A DNA stretch of 64,000 nt from Photobacterium profundum (GCF_003026285.1 NZ_PYOD01000011.1:62001-126000); one strand, 5' to 3'. Shown: positions 43,445 to 51,586, counted from the stretch's first letter. Translations and numbers: made by a program. The notes: a model not told the origin generated them from the letters alone.

Positions 43445-43909
43445 TTAGTTTCGTTCTGTGACGATTTCGCGAGAGAATACTTTTTCACAGTATTTACATT
43501 TTAGCTGGATATCATCATTCTTGTTGATAACCTTAAAGCTACTATCGACAGGCTCGTTATGCGTTATACAGTTACTATTTGGACATTCGAAAATAGCATT
43601 GATTTTTTTAGGTAACTTGAGTGCTAATTTTTTTGCAACTTCATAATTTTCAATTTGGTTTACTGTTGCATGGGGTGCATACAGTGCCAATTGGTTTGCT
43701 TGCTCTTCGCTAACGTAGACGTTTTCAATCTTAATCAGATCTTTAGCACCCATCGCTGATGATGGTAAATTCAAGCCAATTGTTACGCGCTGATTCGTTT
43801 TATGAAGTTTGAACAGCTTGAGTACTTTAATGCCTACGTTAGCAGGGATATGGTCGATAACAGAACCATTTTTGATTGCTTCAACCTGTAGTTGCGTTTC
43901 CTTAGTCAT
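43445..43909 (-). CDS. pyrI: Aspartate carbamoyltransferase regulatory chain
   Basis: Regulatory subunit of ATCase, binding CTP or ATP and holding the catalytic trimers together. It is 154 residues (E. coli PyrI 153). The nucleotide-binding domain has VIDHIPANVGIKVLKLF. The C-terminal zinc domain has CPNSNC and CKYC (about residues 110-141). I start at the ATG giving MTKETQLQVEAIKNG, preceded by GGAGATAAC; a reading frame 13 codons longer overlaps pyrB and has no homology. The gap to pyrB is 16 bases, so the subunits are made from one transcript. Confidence 0.97.
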   Translation of the reverse strand: MTKETQLQVEAIKNGSVIDHIPANVGIKVLKLFKLHKTNQRVTIGLNLPSSAMGAKDLIKIENVYVSEEQANQLALYAPHATVNQIENYEVAKKLALKLPKKINAIFECPNSNCITHNEPVDSSFKVINKNDDIQLKCKYCEKVFSREIVTERN

Positions 43910-43925
43910 TATTGTTATCTCCGGC

Positions 43926-44855
43926 TTAAAGTTGTTCGTTAAGTACAAGTGCTAGCAGTGCTTCACGTGCGTAAACACCGTTTTCAGCTTGCTGGAAGTA
44001 ATAAGCATGCTTCGTTTTATCAACGTCTACTGTGATTTCATCAATACGTGGTAATGGGTGCAGAATTTTCATGTTATCACGCGCTTCTGCCAGCATGTCT
44101 GCTGTTAGGATGTATGCCGCTTTCATGTGTGCATATTCTGACTCATCAAAACGCTCTTTTTGTACGCGCGTCATATAGAGAACATCGAGTTCAGGAATAA
44201 CTTCTTCCATCGATGCATGAAGGCTGTAGCTGATGCCTGCATCATCCAGCTCTTCACAAATGTAATCTGGCATCGCTAGAATTTCAGGAGCTACAAAGAA
44301 GAACTTAATGTTGTTGAACTTTGATAATGCTTGCGTCAGAGAGTGTACCGTTCGACCGTATTTAAGGTCACCTACGAAAGCAACATTCAAGTTATCTAAG
44401 CGGCCTTGTGTTTCGAAGATGCTAAATAAATCGAGTAGGGTTTGTGTTGGATGTTGGTTTGCACCGTCACCACCGTTGACGATAGGTACACCGTTTGAAA
44501 ATTCAGAAGCAAGACGCGCAGCCCCTTCTTGTGGGTGGCGCATAACAAAGGCATCAACATAAGAAGAGATAACCTGAACTGAGTCAGCTAGAGTTTCACC
44601 TTTCTTTGCCAGTGATGTATTACCACCGTTATCAAAACCGATAACTGTACCACCTAGGCGCTGTACTGCCGTTTCAAAAGACAGACGCGTTCGTGTTGAT
44701 GGTTCAAAGAAGCAGCTCGCCACTACTTTGTTTTTAAGTAGATCTGGATTTGGTTCTGCTTTTAGTTTTCCAGCAGTCTCAACAATAAGTTCAAGTTCAC
44801 TTCGGTTTAATTCCGGAATGGAGATGATGTGCTTTTGAAACAACGAGTTCGCCAT
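43926..44855 (-). CDS. pyrB: Aspartate carbamoyltransferase catalytic chain
   Basis: Commits carbamoyl phosphate and aspartate to pyrimidine synthesis. It is 309 residues (E. coli 311). The carbamoyl-phosphate loop FFEPSTRTRLSFETA is near residue 50, the lysine loop GGNTSLAKKGETL near residue 80, HPTQTLLDLF near residue 135 and the HPLPR motif near residue 267. The transcript starts well upstream (about 45060) and carries pyrL and a UTP-responsive attenuator, so expression should rise when pyrimidines are scarce. RBS GGGAAGAGAAG precedes the ATG. Confidence 0.98.
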   Translation of the reverse strand: MANSLFQKHIISIPELNRSELELIVETAGKLKAEPNPDLLKNKVVASCFFEPSTRTRLSFETAVQRLGGTVIGFDNGGNTSLAKKGETLADSVQVISSYVDAFVMRHPQEGAARLASEFSNGVPIVNGGDGANQHPTQTLLDLFSIFETQGRLDNLNVAFVGDLKYGRTVHSLTQALSKFNNIKFFFVAPEILAMPDYICEELDDAGISYSLHASMEEVIPELDVLYMTRVQKERFDESEYAHMKAAYILTADMLAEARDNMKILHPLPRIDEITVDVDKTKHAYYFQQAENGVYAREALLALVLNEQL

Positions 44856-44892
44856 GGCTTCTCTTCCCTATATAGATACAGTTACGAAATAT

Positions 44893-44917
44893 GTCCGCTC
44901 TCACGCAAAAAGCGGAC
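44893..44917 (-). promoter_or_regulatory. Second hairpin between pyrBI attenuator and pyrB
   Basis: GTCCGCT/AGCGGAC (44893-44899 and 44911-44917) with an 11-base loop, directly after the attenuator T run and 38 bases before the pyrB ATG. No T run follows. It may stabilise the mRNA or affect access to the pyrB ribosome-binding site. Confidence 0.5.
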
Positions 44918-44946
44918 AAAAAAAAGCCCCCTTAAAAAAGGAGGCT
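44918..44946 (-). terminator. pyrBI attenuator terminator
   Basis: On the minus strand AGCCTCCTT pairs with AAGGGGGCT (one G-T wobble), four-base loop, then eight T. It overlaps the end of the pyrL leader frame, so a ribosome close behind RNA polymerase would block it. This is the arrangement known for E. coli pyrBI. Confidence 0.85.
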
Positions 44947-45036
44947 CTTTTTAAAATAAATAGAAACAAAAGAAAATAAAACCAACGCCAATTTTCGGCG
45001 GTACTGAGTTAAATGATATTTAACTAGTTGGTTCAT
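44932..45036 (-). CDS. pyrL: pyrBI leader peptide PyrL (34 aa)
   Basis: A 34-codon leader frame between the pyrBI promoter and the attenuator. It begins MNQLVKYHLTQYRRKL and then passes through a U-rich stretch (coding LVLFSFVSIYF), where RNA polymerase should pause when UTP is low. The stop lies in the attenuator loop. RBS AGAGAGATAA precedes the ATG. In the E. coli mechanism, coupling of ribosome and paused polymerase prevents the terminator from forming when UTP is low. The peptide sequence differs from E. coli PyrL and ends earlier (34 against 44 residues), but position and mechanism match. No other role is expected for the peptide. Confidence 0.85.
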   Translation of the reverse strand: MNQLVKYHLTQYRRKLALVLFSFVSIYFKKSLLF

Positions 45037-45054
45037 GTTATCTCTCTGTTTTGA

Positions 45055-45095
45055 CAAATTGCGAAGAATTATACGCCCATTCTTTGTCAACGCAA
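45055..45095 (-). promoter_or_regulatory. pyrBI promoter with AATTTG initially transcribed region
   Basis: On the minus strand TTGCGT (45095-45090), 16 bases, consensus TATAAT (45073-45068), then seven bases and AATTTG (45060-45055). In E. coli pyrBI the same spacing and AATTTG start cause UTP-dependent reiterative transcription (slippage on the three U). Conservation here suggests the same control. Confidence 0.75.
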
Positions 45096-45237
45096 GCGTT
45101 TGCGTAAACTATTCATTTTATGGGATTTTATGCAAAAATACTGCGTATTATTATCAGCAGATAATGAGTAATAACTTACTGAATACGTGGGTATTTATAG
45201 TGCTATTTTGATATGTGATTGTTGGCATAAAATGCAA

Positions 45238-45259
45238 ATGCCGCCCAGAAGGGCGGCAT
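45238..45259 (-). terminator. Hairpin terminator after argF
   Basis: Stem ATGCCGCCC/GGGCGGCAT, four-base loop, 58 bases beyond the argF stop. Only a short T stretch follows on the minus strand. Confidence 0.6.
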
Positions 45260-45316
45260 TAATTATAAGAGTTTTAAGGCTTTCTACGTCAAATCTTTAA
45301 AACTCAAGAGAGTCGA

Positions 45317-46327
45317 TTACTGACCTAATGTTGCTACCATAATTGCTTTGATGGTGTGCATACGGTTTTCAGCTTCGTCGAATACGATAGAGTGCTTAGA
45401 TTCAACCACTTCATCCGTTACTTCAACGCCGTCTTTAAGCATTGGGTATTCTTGAGCAAGCTCTTTACCAACAACAGTGTCTTCACCGTGGAATGCAGGT
45501 AGGCAGTGCATGAATTTAACATGTGGGTTGCCAGTTGCTTTTAGCATATCCATGTTTACTTGGTAAGGCATCATTAGGTCGATACGTGCAGCCCAAGCTT
45601 CTTTTGCTTCGCCCATTGATACCCAAACGTCAGTGTATAGGAAATCACAACCTTTAACGCCTTCTTGAACGTCTTCAGTCATTGTGATTTTAGCGCCAGT
45701 TTCTTCAGCGATTTCACGACATTGAGCAACTAGTGCTTCCTCAGGCCAGAATGCTTTAGGAGCAACTAGACGGATGTCCATACCCATTTTAGCAGCACCA
45801 ACCATTAGAGAGTTACCCATGTTGTTGCGTGCATCACCTAGGTAAGCGAATGTCATTTCGTGTAGTTGTTTGCCACGACCATGCTCTTGCATAGTTAGGA
45901 AGTCAGCAAGAATTTGAGTTGGGTGGAACTCATCAGTAAGACCATTCCATACTGGAACACCAGCGTAAGCGCCTAGGTCTTCAACGATTTCTTGACCGAA
46001 GCCACGGTATTCAATGCCATCGTACATACGGCCTAGTACACGAGCAGTGTCTTTCATTGATTCTTTGTAACCGATTTGAGAACCAGCAGGGCCCAAGTAA
46101 GTTACGTTAGCGCCTTGGTCATATGCAGCAACTTCAAATGCACAGCGAGTACGAGTTGACGCTTTTTCAAAGATAAGCGCAATGTTCTTACCCTTTAGGC
46201 GAGGCTGCTCGTAACCGTTGTACTTCGCTTTTTTCAACTCAGCAGCTAGTTCTAGCATGTGTTGAATTTCACGTGGAGTAAAATCTAGTAATTTCAGGAA
46301 GTTACGGTTGCGAAGATTAAAAGCCAT
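45317..46327 (-). CDS. argF: Ornithine carbamoyltransferase (argF / catabolic arcB type)
   Basis: Interconverts ornithine plus carbamoyl phosphate with citrulline. It is 336 residues, equal to Pseudomonas ArcB. Motifs: carbamoyl-phosphate loop FEKASTRTRCAFEVA near residue 55, FHPTQILADF near residue 135 and HCLPAFHGEDT near residue 273. Its place after arcA and arcC suggests a catabolic role in the deiminase pathway. However, a candidate ARG box at 46436 and its E. coli argI-like location beside pyrBI suggest biosynthetic use. One enzyme may do both, since no second OTC gene is in the window. The gap to arcC is 125 bases, so it may have its own promoter. Confidence 0.93.
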   Translation of the reverse strand: MAFNLRNRNFLKLLDFTPREIQHMLELAAELKKAKYNGYEQPRLKGKNIALIFEKASTRTRCAFEVAAYDQGANVTYLGPAGSQIGYKESMKDTARVLGRMYDGIEYRGFGQEIVEDLGAYAGVPVWNGLTDEFHPTQILADFLTMQEHGRGKQLHEMTFAYLGDARNNMGNSLMVGAAKMGMDIRLVAPKAFWPEEALVAQCREIAEETGAKITMTEDVQEGVKGCDFLYTDVWVSMGEAKEAWAARIDLMMPYQVNMDMLKATGNPHVKFMHCLPAFHGEDTVVGKELAQEYPMLKDGVEVTDEVVESKHSIVFDEAENRMHTIKAIMVATLGQ

Positions 46328-46435
46328 GATGTTTTCCTCTTAAGAATCAGTTTTACTGACCGACAAGCTGTCTAATGTGTGACAATGCAAAATGTCGGTC
46401 GGTATTATGTATTGTTTATCGTACTATTGCGCATT

Positions 46436-46453
46436 TGTGAATAACTATTCCAT
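46436..46453 (-). promoter_or_regulatory. Candidate ARG box upstream of argF
   Basis: TGAATAACTATTCC at 46438-46451 matches the E. coli ARG box core TGAAT-N4-ATTCA except for the last base. It lies about 110 bases before the argF ATG, adjoining the arcC stop codon. Confidence 0.5.
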
Positions 46454-47364
46454 TATTCTGCAATAATATTTGTGCCAGCTTCACCTTTAAGGATGCGTAA
46501 ACCTGCTTCCAGTGAGCCGATACCGACTAATTTTCCGCCTTGATTGATGAACTCACATGAAGCATCAATCTTTGGACCCATAGAGCCCGCATCAAAGGCG
46601 TATTGCGCTAATTCGCTTGGTGTTGTGCTGCGTAATGCTTTTTGTGTTGGTTTGCCCCAATCAAGGAACACTGCGTCTGCATCGGTTAAAATTAACAGTG
46701 CATCGGCATTAAGTTGTTTAGCTAAGAATGCTGCTGACATGTCTTTGTCGATAACTGCTTCTACACCAACTAACTTACCGTTTTCTTTTTTCACTGGGAT
46801 GCCGCCACCGCCCGTACAGATCACTAGATGCTGTAGGTTAATTAAGGCTGTGATAGCGTCATCTTCAATAATGCCTGTTGGTTGTGGGCTTGGCACAACA
46901 CGGCGGAAGTACTCACCATCTGGTTTTACTGTCCAGTGGTATTTTTCTGCCAATTCGCGTGCTTCTGCTTCATTGTAAACAGGGCCAATTGGTTTTGTTG
47001 GGTCTGCAAACGCTGGATCTTCAGGATCTACGCTCATCTGTGTTACAAGGCAAGATACGTTCTGCTCTGGCAGAATGTTCTTCAACTCTTGCATTAAGAT
47101 ATAGCCAATCATGCCTTGGGTTTCTGAACCTAGTACATCGAGTGGGTATGGGCTTACTTTCGTGTATTCCAGCCCCTGTAGTGCTAATAAGCCAACTTGT
47201 GGGCCATTACCGTGTACTAACACTACGTTATATTCTTTCGCAATTTCTGCGATGGATTTTGCTGCCGTAGCAATGTTCTGACGCTGAATATCTGCTTCTA
47301 GTGGCTCGCCGCGACGTAATAGGGCGTTACCACCAAGTGCAACAACAACAGTTTGCTTGGTCAT
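46453..47364 (-). CDS. arcC: Carbamate kinase
   Basis: Final enzyme of the arginine deiminase pathway: carbamoyl phosphate plus ADP gives ATP, CO2 and ammonia. It is 303 residues, a typical length. Amino-acid-kinase fold motifs: VVALGGNALLRRGEP at the N-terminus, LVHGNGPQVGLLALQ near residue 50, CTGGGGIPV near residue 187, and DKDMSAAFLAKQLNADALLILTDADAVF, split here as DKDMSAAFLA near residue 206 and ILTDADAVF. RBS AAGAGAGACGATC precedes the ATG. It follows arcA by about 120 bases containing a strong hairpin. Confidence 0.96.
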   Translation of the reverse strand: MTKQTVVVALGGNALLRRGEPLEADIQRQNIATAAKSIAEIAKEYNVVLVHGNGPQVGLLALQGLEYTKVSPYPLDVLGSETQGMIGYILMQELKNILPEQNVSCLVTQMSVDPEDPAFADPTKPIGPVYNEAEARELAEKYHWTVKPDGEYFRRVVPSPQPTGIIEDDAITALINLQHLVICTGGGGIPVKKENGKLVGVEAVIDKDMSAAFLAKQLNADALLILTDADAVFLDWGKPTQKALRSTTPSELAQYAFDAGSMGPKIDASCEFINQGGKLVGIGSLEAGLRILKGEAGTNIIAE

Positions 47365-47393
47365 GGGATCGTCTCTCTTGGTTTTATTTTTAT

Positions 47394-47416
47394 TGGCCGG
47401 TATTTTCTACCGGCCA
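47394..47416. promoter_or_regulatory. Intercistronic hairpin between arcA and arcC
   Basis: Perfect 9-bp stem TGGCCGGTA/TACCGGCCA with a five-base loop. On the operon (minus) strand no T run follows, so it is unlikely to be a simple terminator. It could be a processing or stability structure that sets ArcA:ArcC ratios. On the plus strand TATTTTTT follows. Confidence 0.55.
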
Positions 47417-47483
47417 TATTTTTTGCTTAGCATTACTGCTTTGCACTTGAGCTTTTTATGGCTCAAGGTTTCTTGACTATGGC

Positions 47484-48704
47484 TTAGATACCGTCACGTT
47501 CGATTGGGCAACTCATGCAGCGAGCACCACCACGACCACGGCCTAGTTCGTCACCTGGGATAGGTAGAACTGTGATACCTGCTTTGTCGTATTTTTCGTT
47601 AGTGTAAGTGTTACGCTCGTAACCGATAACCACACCAGGCTTAACAGTTAGTACGTTGTTTGCATCATTCCACTGCTCACGTTCAGCTTCGAAGCTGTCA
47701 CCACCAGTAGTGATTAGGTTTAGTTGATCAACACCAAGTGCTTTCTCGATTGCAGTAACGAAGTAACCTTCTTCTTTCACATTTACTGCGCCAGACTCAT
47801 CACCTGTTAGGCTCCAGCACTGCACGTCTTTACGCACAACTTCTGGGTAAACAGAGAAAGTATCTTCACGCATGTGTGTCATCACTGTGTCTAGGTGCAT
47901 GCAAGAGCGGTGCTTAGGTAGTTGCATTGCAATAATTTGCTTTGCTTCACCGTGTTTGAATAAGCTAGATGCTAGCTGCTCAACACCTTGTGGTGTAGTA
48001 CGCTCTGACATACCGATAAGCACTGCGCCTTTACCGATAACCAGTACGTCGCCGCCTTCAATCGTTGAGTTGTCGTACATTTTTTCTTCGTCGCCGTAGT
48101 ACTTGATAAAGTCTTGACCAGCGAACGTTGGGTGCCAGCGGTAGATTGCGCGAACATGGTTTGTTTCGCGTTGACGAGCCGCTTTCGCCATTGGATTGAT
48201 TGATACGCCGCCGTATACCCAGCAAGATGTGTCGCGAGTAAATAGGTGGTTTGGTAATGGTTCAATGATGAAATCAGTAGGTTCGTGCATACCTTGCATC
48301 ATTGAAGCAGATTTTACTGGTAACTCTGCGTAGCTAAGGCCGCCAAGAAGAATTGAAGATAATTCAGTATTTGGCAGGTCTGCAAGGAAACAACGTACGT
48401 CATTTGCAAATGCTAGACCTAAACGGTAATCAGAGATTTGAGTAGTAAGAAGCCACTCTTTCGCTTCAGGTACTGCTAATGTATCTGCAAGAAGGTCACC
48501 AAGAAGCATTACTTCTACGCCTTGATCACGAAGTGTTTTAACAAACACATCATGCTCTTCGCCAGCACGTTCAACAGCTAGTACATCATCAAATAATAGG
48601 TCGTGGCAGTTTGATGGTGTTAGGTGAGTTAGGGCACGCTCTGGACGGTGAACAAGAACGCGACGTAATTGACCTACTTCAGAACCTACATAGAACTTAC
48701 TCAT
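47484..48704 (-). CDS. arcA: Arginine deiminase
   Basis: Converts arginine to citrulline and ammonia, the first step of the deiminase pathway for anaerobic energy and acid resistance. It is 406 residues. The active site is complete: FTRDTSCW near residue 155, EGGDVLVIG near residue 215, MHLDTVMT near residue 270 and the catalytic Cys396 in GGARCMSCP. RBS AGAGAGATACGATC precedes the ATG. Products feed ArgF/ArcB and ArcC. The gene is separated from the upstream carrier gene by 1.2 kb, so it needs its own promoter; no perfect FNR or ARG site is apparent there. Confidence 0.97.
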   Translation of the reverse strand: MSKFYVGSEVGQLRRVLVHRPERALTHLTPSNCHDLLFDDVLAVERAGEEHDVFVKTLRDQGVEVMLLGDLLADTLAVPEAKEWLLTTQISDYRLGLAFANDVRCFLADLPNTELSSILLGGLSYAELPVKSASMMQGMHEPTDFIIEPLPNHLFTRDTSCWVYGGVSINPMAKAARQRETNHVRAIYRWHPTFAGQDFIKYYGDEEKMYDNSTIEGGDVLVIGKGAVLIGMSERTTPQGVEQLASSLFKHGEAKQIIAMQLPKHRSCMHLDTVMTHMREDTFSVYPEVVRKDVQCWSLTGDESGAVNVKEEGYFVTAIEKALGVDQLNLITTGGDSFEAEREQWNDANNVLTVKPGVVIGYERNTYTNEKYDKAGITVLPIPGDELGRGRGGARCMSCPIERDGI

Positions 48705-49531
48705 GATCGTATCTCTCTATTATTATGCCGACTTAATACCGTCAGCTTTATTTGTTTTTGCGAGGTCGAAAGTTTATTTAATTAAATCCTTCGCTTCGTT
48801 TCTGTAATTTATTCTACTCTTTCACTAATAAGAGTCTTAGAGGTTTGTCACACTTTACCTATTAATACACTAAGCTAAGGTGTCGGTTTTATTAACATTA
48901 TTCATGCATTTGTATGTGGTTTTCAGACGTGGGTTTTTATGTGATTAAATCAACTTAATGCGTAAAGTTGACCGTGTAAGTTATTGATATTTGGTGTTAT
49001 TGGTTTTTTGTTGGGTGTTTTATTCAATACTGATATTAGTTTGATTTTGTATAAAAAATAATCTTATGCACTTAAAGTGGTTGCTTATATAGATAAAAGG
49101 TTACATTTAATATAATAGTAACAAATATTTTTCTTTTTATTTTGTTGTGACACGTTTTTGTAGTTTTAATACATGATTATTCTATGCATTAAACAACCGC
49201 TTTTTACTTGTAGTTATTATTTGTTGTAATGGTTGTACTTACCTTTAATTATTAATTTGGTTTTTATTTTAATTTGAAATGTTGGTGGTGATTTTATTAG
49301 CGTAAATTATTTATTAAATAAGATGACTTTATTTTATTGTGCAGGGAGGGGGATGAATAGCGACTTTATTTTATCGTAAGTAACAGTTTCATTTTTATTG
49401 GTAGTATTGCCAATAGTGTGCGATTTAACAATGATGAGCGTGAGTATTCTAAAATATAAAAGCACTTGGTTCTTTACCGCCTGTTATTGTGCATGATCGT
49501 GGGGAGGGTTTAATAAGCAGGCAGATATGTC
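48705..49531. other. AT-rich non-coding region upstream of arcA
   Basis: About 830 bases with no convincing gene, very rich in T on the plus strand. It should contain the arcA promoter (minus strand). I found no consensus FNR site; GTGATTAAATCAA at 48941 has a 3-base spacer rather than four. A 263-bp repeat element begins at its far end. Confidence 0.6.
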
Positions 49532-49794
49532 TATACCCAAGTTACCTCAAGATGTTCGTTTCAGCGAGAATTTATTGGGCTTTAGGAAAGGCGCTAATTT
49601 ATAGACCTGGTTCTACGTTAAAAATTAGCAACGCTGTATAAAACCCAATAAAACTCGCCCTTCGGGAGTGACTTAACGTGTCTACTTCCGTGTCAAATGT
49701 GTTTGAAAGGGAATGCCATTCCCACACATACTTTCTTTGAATTAAACACGTTGAGGCCACTCTGAATCCTGCATCTTGAGGTGACTTGGGTATA
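49532..49794. mobile_element. 263-bp MITE-like element with 23-bp terminal inverted repeats
   Basis: The ends at 49532-49554 and 49772-49794 are inverted repeats of 23 bases with one mismatch, starting TATACCCAAGT. Inside, 49569-49607 and 49617-49655 form a second imperfect inverted repeat (AAATTAGC, CCCAATAAA and CTCGC blocks), so the transcript would fold into a long structure. There is no coding frame and no transposase. The TA at each tip is compatible with a TA target duplication. It lies between the YfcC-type carrier gene and arcA. Confidence 0.75.
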
Positions 49795-49869
49795 AAGCGA
49801 TGCTTTGGTCATAAGGAAAGAGACGGAGTGCATTAGGAAGGTGAAGGCATGAGTTGATAATGAATAGAA

Positions 49870-49898
49870 ATAACAAAGCCACCCAGAGGTGGCTTTAA
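49870..49898 (-). terminator. Terminator of the YfcC-family carrier gene
   Basis: Stem AAAGCCACC/GGTGGCTTT, four-base loop, then GTTATTT on the minus strand, about 40 bases after the stop. It shows the carrier gene is not co-transcribed far into arcA. Confidence 0.7.
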
Positions 49899-49937
49899 CG
49901 TTAGGATTTATAGGTTATAAATCTTTTCTATTAAGGG

Positions 49938-51383
49938 TTATAGCATTGCGCCAACACTTAACATAACCATTGTAAGAACAATAAGAATACCAAGTAGAGG
50001 AGCGACCCATTTAACCCAGCGCACATAAGGAACACGAGCGATAGCCAAGCCACCCATAACAACAGCAGAGGTTGGTGTTACTAGGTTAACGACCCCAGAT
50101 GCTGATTGGTATGCAGTCACAACAAGTTCACGTCCAACACCTGCGAAGTCAGCCAATGGCGACATGATAGGCATGGTTAATACAGCAAGACCTGAAGATG
50201 ATGGGACAAGGAATGATAGTAAGATTTCTAACCAGTACATCACGTTGATGAACACAACAGAAGACAGACCTGTTACAGCATGCTCTGCAGAGTTTAGAAT
50301 GGTATCAGTGATCATACCGCGGTCCATGATAACCACGATACCACGTGCGATACCGATGATCAGTGCTACACCCAGTAGGTCACGAGCACCATCAATGAAG
50401 CTGGTGGTGAACTCTTCTTCACTCATGCGAGCGATGATACCGATGATGATGGTTGCGCCAAGGAACATCGCTGAAATTTCAGCCATCCACCAACCTGCAA
50501 CAGACACACCGTAAATCATGATGCCGAAAGAGACAGCAAAAAGCGCTAAGATAATTTTACGTGTTGTTGTGAACTCAAGCATTTCGCTAGAGCGATTACC
50601 TAGGAAGTGTGAAATGTTTTCTTCGTACTTATCATAAACAATTGATTTAGTTTTATCTGCACGAACCATTTTTGCATAACGCATAACGTAAGCAACACAG
50701 ATTAACCAGCCCACAACCAACATTGCGATACGTAGACCGATACCATCAGTGAATGGAATACCCGCTGCGTTTGCTGCAATAACAGTGGCAAATGGGTTAA
50801 TGGTTGAACCAAGTGTACCAATACCTGCACCTAATAAAACGGTTGCAGCGGCGACAACAGGGTCAAAACGTGCAGCTAGCATTACTGGAACAAGTAACGT
50901 GTAAAAAGGTAACGATTCTTCTGCCATACCATAGATGGTACCGCCGGCCGCAAACAATGCCATAAGAATCGGTATCATTAACTCCTCACGCCCATCCAAT
51001 CGGGCTGTAACGCGCTCGATACCTGCATCAATAGCACCAGTCTTAGTAACTAGACCAAGAAAACCACCGATGATCAAAATAAATAAAGAGACATCAATCG
51101 CTGCTGCTTCGTAGCTATTGTGATCATAGAAGCCATCAATAGGCGCTAACAATACATCGACAATACCTTGTGGGTTACCCTCAACCGCATGATAAGTACC
51201 TGTAATTGGCACTTCTTTTCCAAGGCTTTCATTCATTTCACGATCATATTGACCGGCAGGCACTATCCAAGTAAGTAGTGCGACTACGGCGATAAGACCA
51301 AATAATATTGTGTAGGCTGAAGGGAATTTAAAGTTGGCAAAGAAGCCACCTTTTTCTTCCTTGTTTACGGTTTGAGTCGTCAT
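49938..51383 (-). CDS. YfcC-family membrane carrier, probable arginine/ornithine exchanger
   Basis: Inner-membrane carrier of 481 residues with about eleven or twelve hydrophobic spans, in the YfcC/C4-dicarboxylate (DcuC-like, ion transporter) superfamily. Family landmarks are PSAYTILFGLIAVVALLTWIVP near the N-terminus (here PSAYTILFGL, then LLTWIVPAGQY), GGTIYGMAEESLPFY, GAGIGTLGSTINPFATV and LVPSSSGLAVLTMPIM. The start ATG gives MTTQTVNKEEKGG, preceded by AAGGAGAC; 21 further in-frame codons upstream lack homology. Its place upstream of arcA suggests it takes up arginine and exports ornithine, as ArcD does. That substrate is inferred from context only. Confidence 0.8.
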   Translation of the reverse strand: MTTQTVNKEEKGGFFANFKFPSAYTILFGLIAVVALLTWIVPAGQYDREMNESLGKEVPITGTYHAVEGNPQGIVDVLLAPIDGFYDHNSYEAAAIDVSLFILIIGGFLGLVTKTGAIDAGIERVTARLDGREELMIPILMALFAAGGTIYGMAEESLPFYTLLVPVMLAARFDPVVAAATVLLGAGIGTLGSTINPFATVIAANAAGIPFTDGIGLRIAMLVVGWLICVAYVMRYAKMVRADKTKSIVYDKYEENISHFLGNRSSEMLEFTTTRKIILALFAVSFGIMIYGVSVAGWWMAEISAMFLGATIIIGIIARMSEEEFTTSFIDGARDLLGVALIIGIARGIVVIMDRGMITDTILNSAEHAVTGLSSVVFINVMYWLEILLSFLVPSSSGLAVLTMPIMSPLADFAGVGRELVVTAYQSASGVVNLVTPTSAVVMGGLAIARVPYVRWVKWVAPLLGILIVLTMVMLSVGAML

Positions 51384-51520
51384 AATTGTCTCCTTGCACC
51401 TTATGCTTATTATTTTTAGCATTCGGTGTAAACCAGCACGCCACATCAGAAATTAGGCGTAAAAGGGCTTGCTAAGCATACTGCTCAGTAAAAGTATTCT
51501 GGATGTCGAGGGTGGGGTTC

Positions 51521-51586
51521 TTACCCTATGGGATCAGTTATGCAGTGTAACTGCTCAGCCTCAGGATCGGCATCTGATGTATTCAT
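51521..51586 (-). CDS. Possible 21-codon leader ORF upstream of the carrier gene
   Basis: An ATG-initiated frame of 21 codons (MNTSDADPEAEQLHCITDPIG) ending in TAA, 137 bases before the carrier start. Its upstream sequence AGAGAGATACAATCATGA matches that before arcA (AGAGAGATACGATCATGA) at all but one position, so it has a ribosome-binding site in current use at arcA. The frame has no arginine codons, which argues against a simple arginine attenuator. It may be a leader peptide or the remnant of a duplicated arcA 5' end. It is too short to judge by composition. Confidence 0.35.
   Translation of the reverse strand: MNTSDADPEAEQLHCITDPIG

Noticed and set aside
46544..46978. 144-codon plus-strand ORF opposite arcC
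   Set aside because: Entirely antisense to a clear carbamate kinase gene. No ribosome-binding site or recognisable domain.
48941..48954. FNR-like site GTGATTAAATCAAC upstream of arcA
   Set aside because: Half-sites are separated by three bases instead of four, so it does not meet the FNR dimer spacing.
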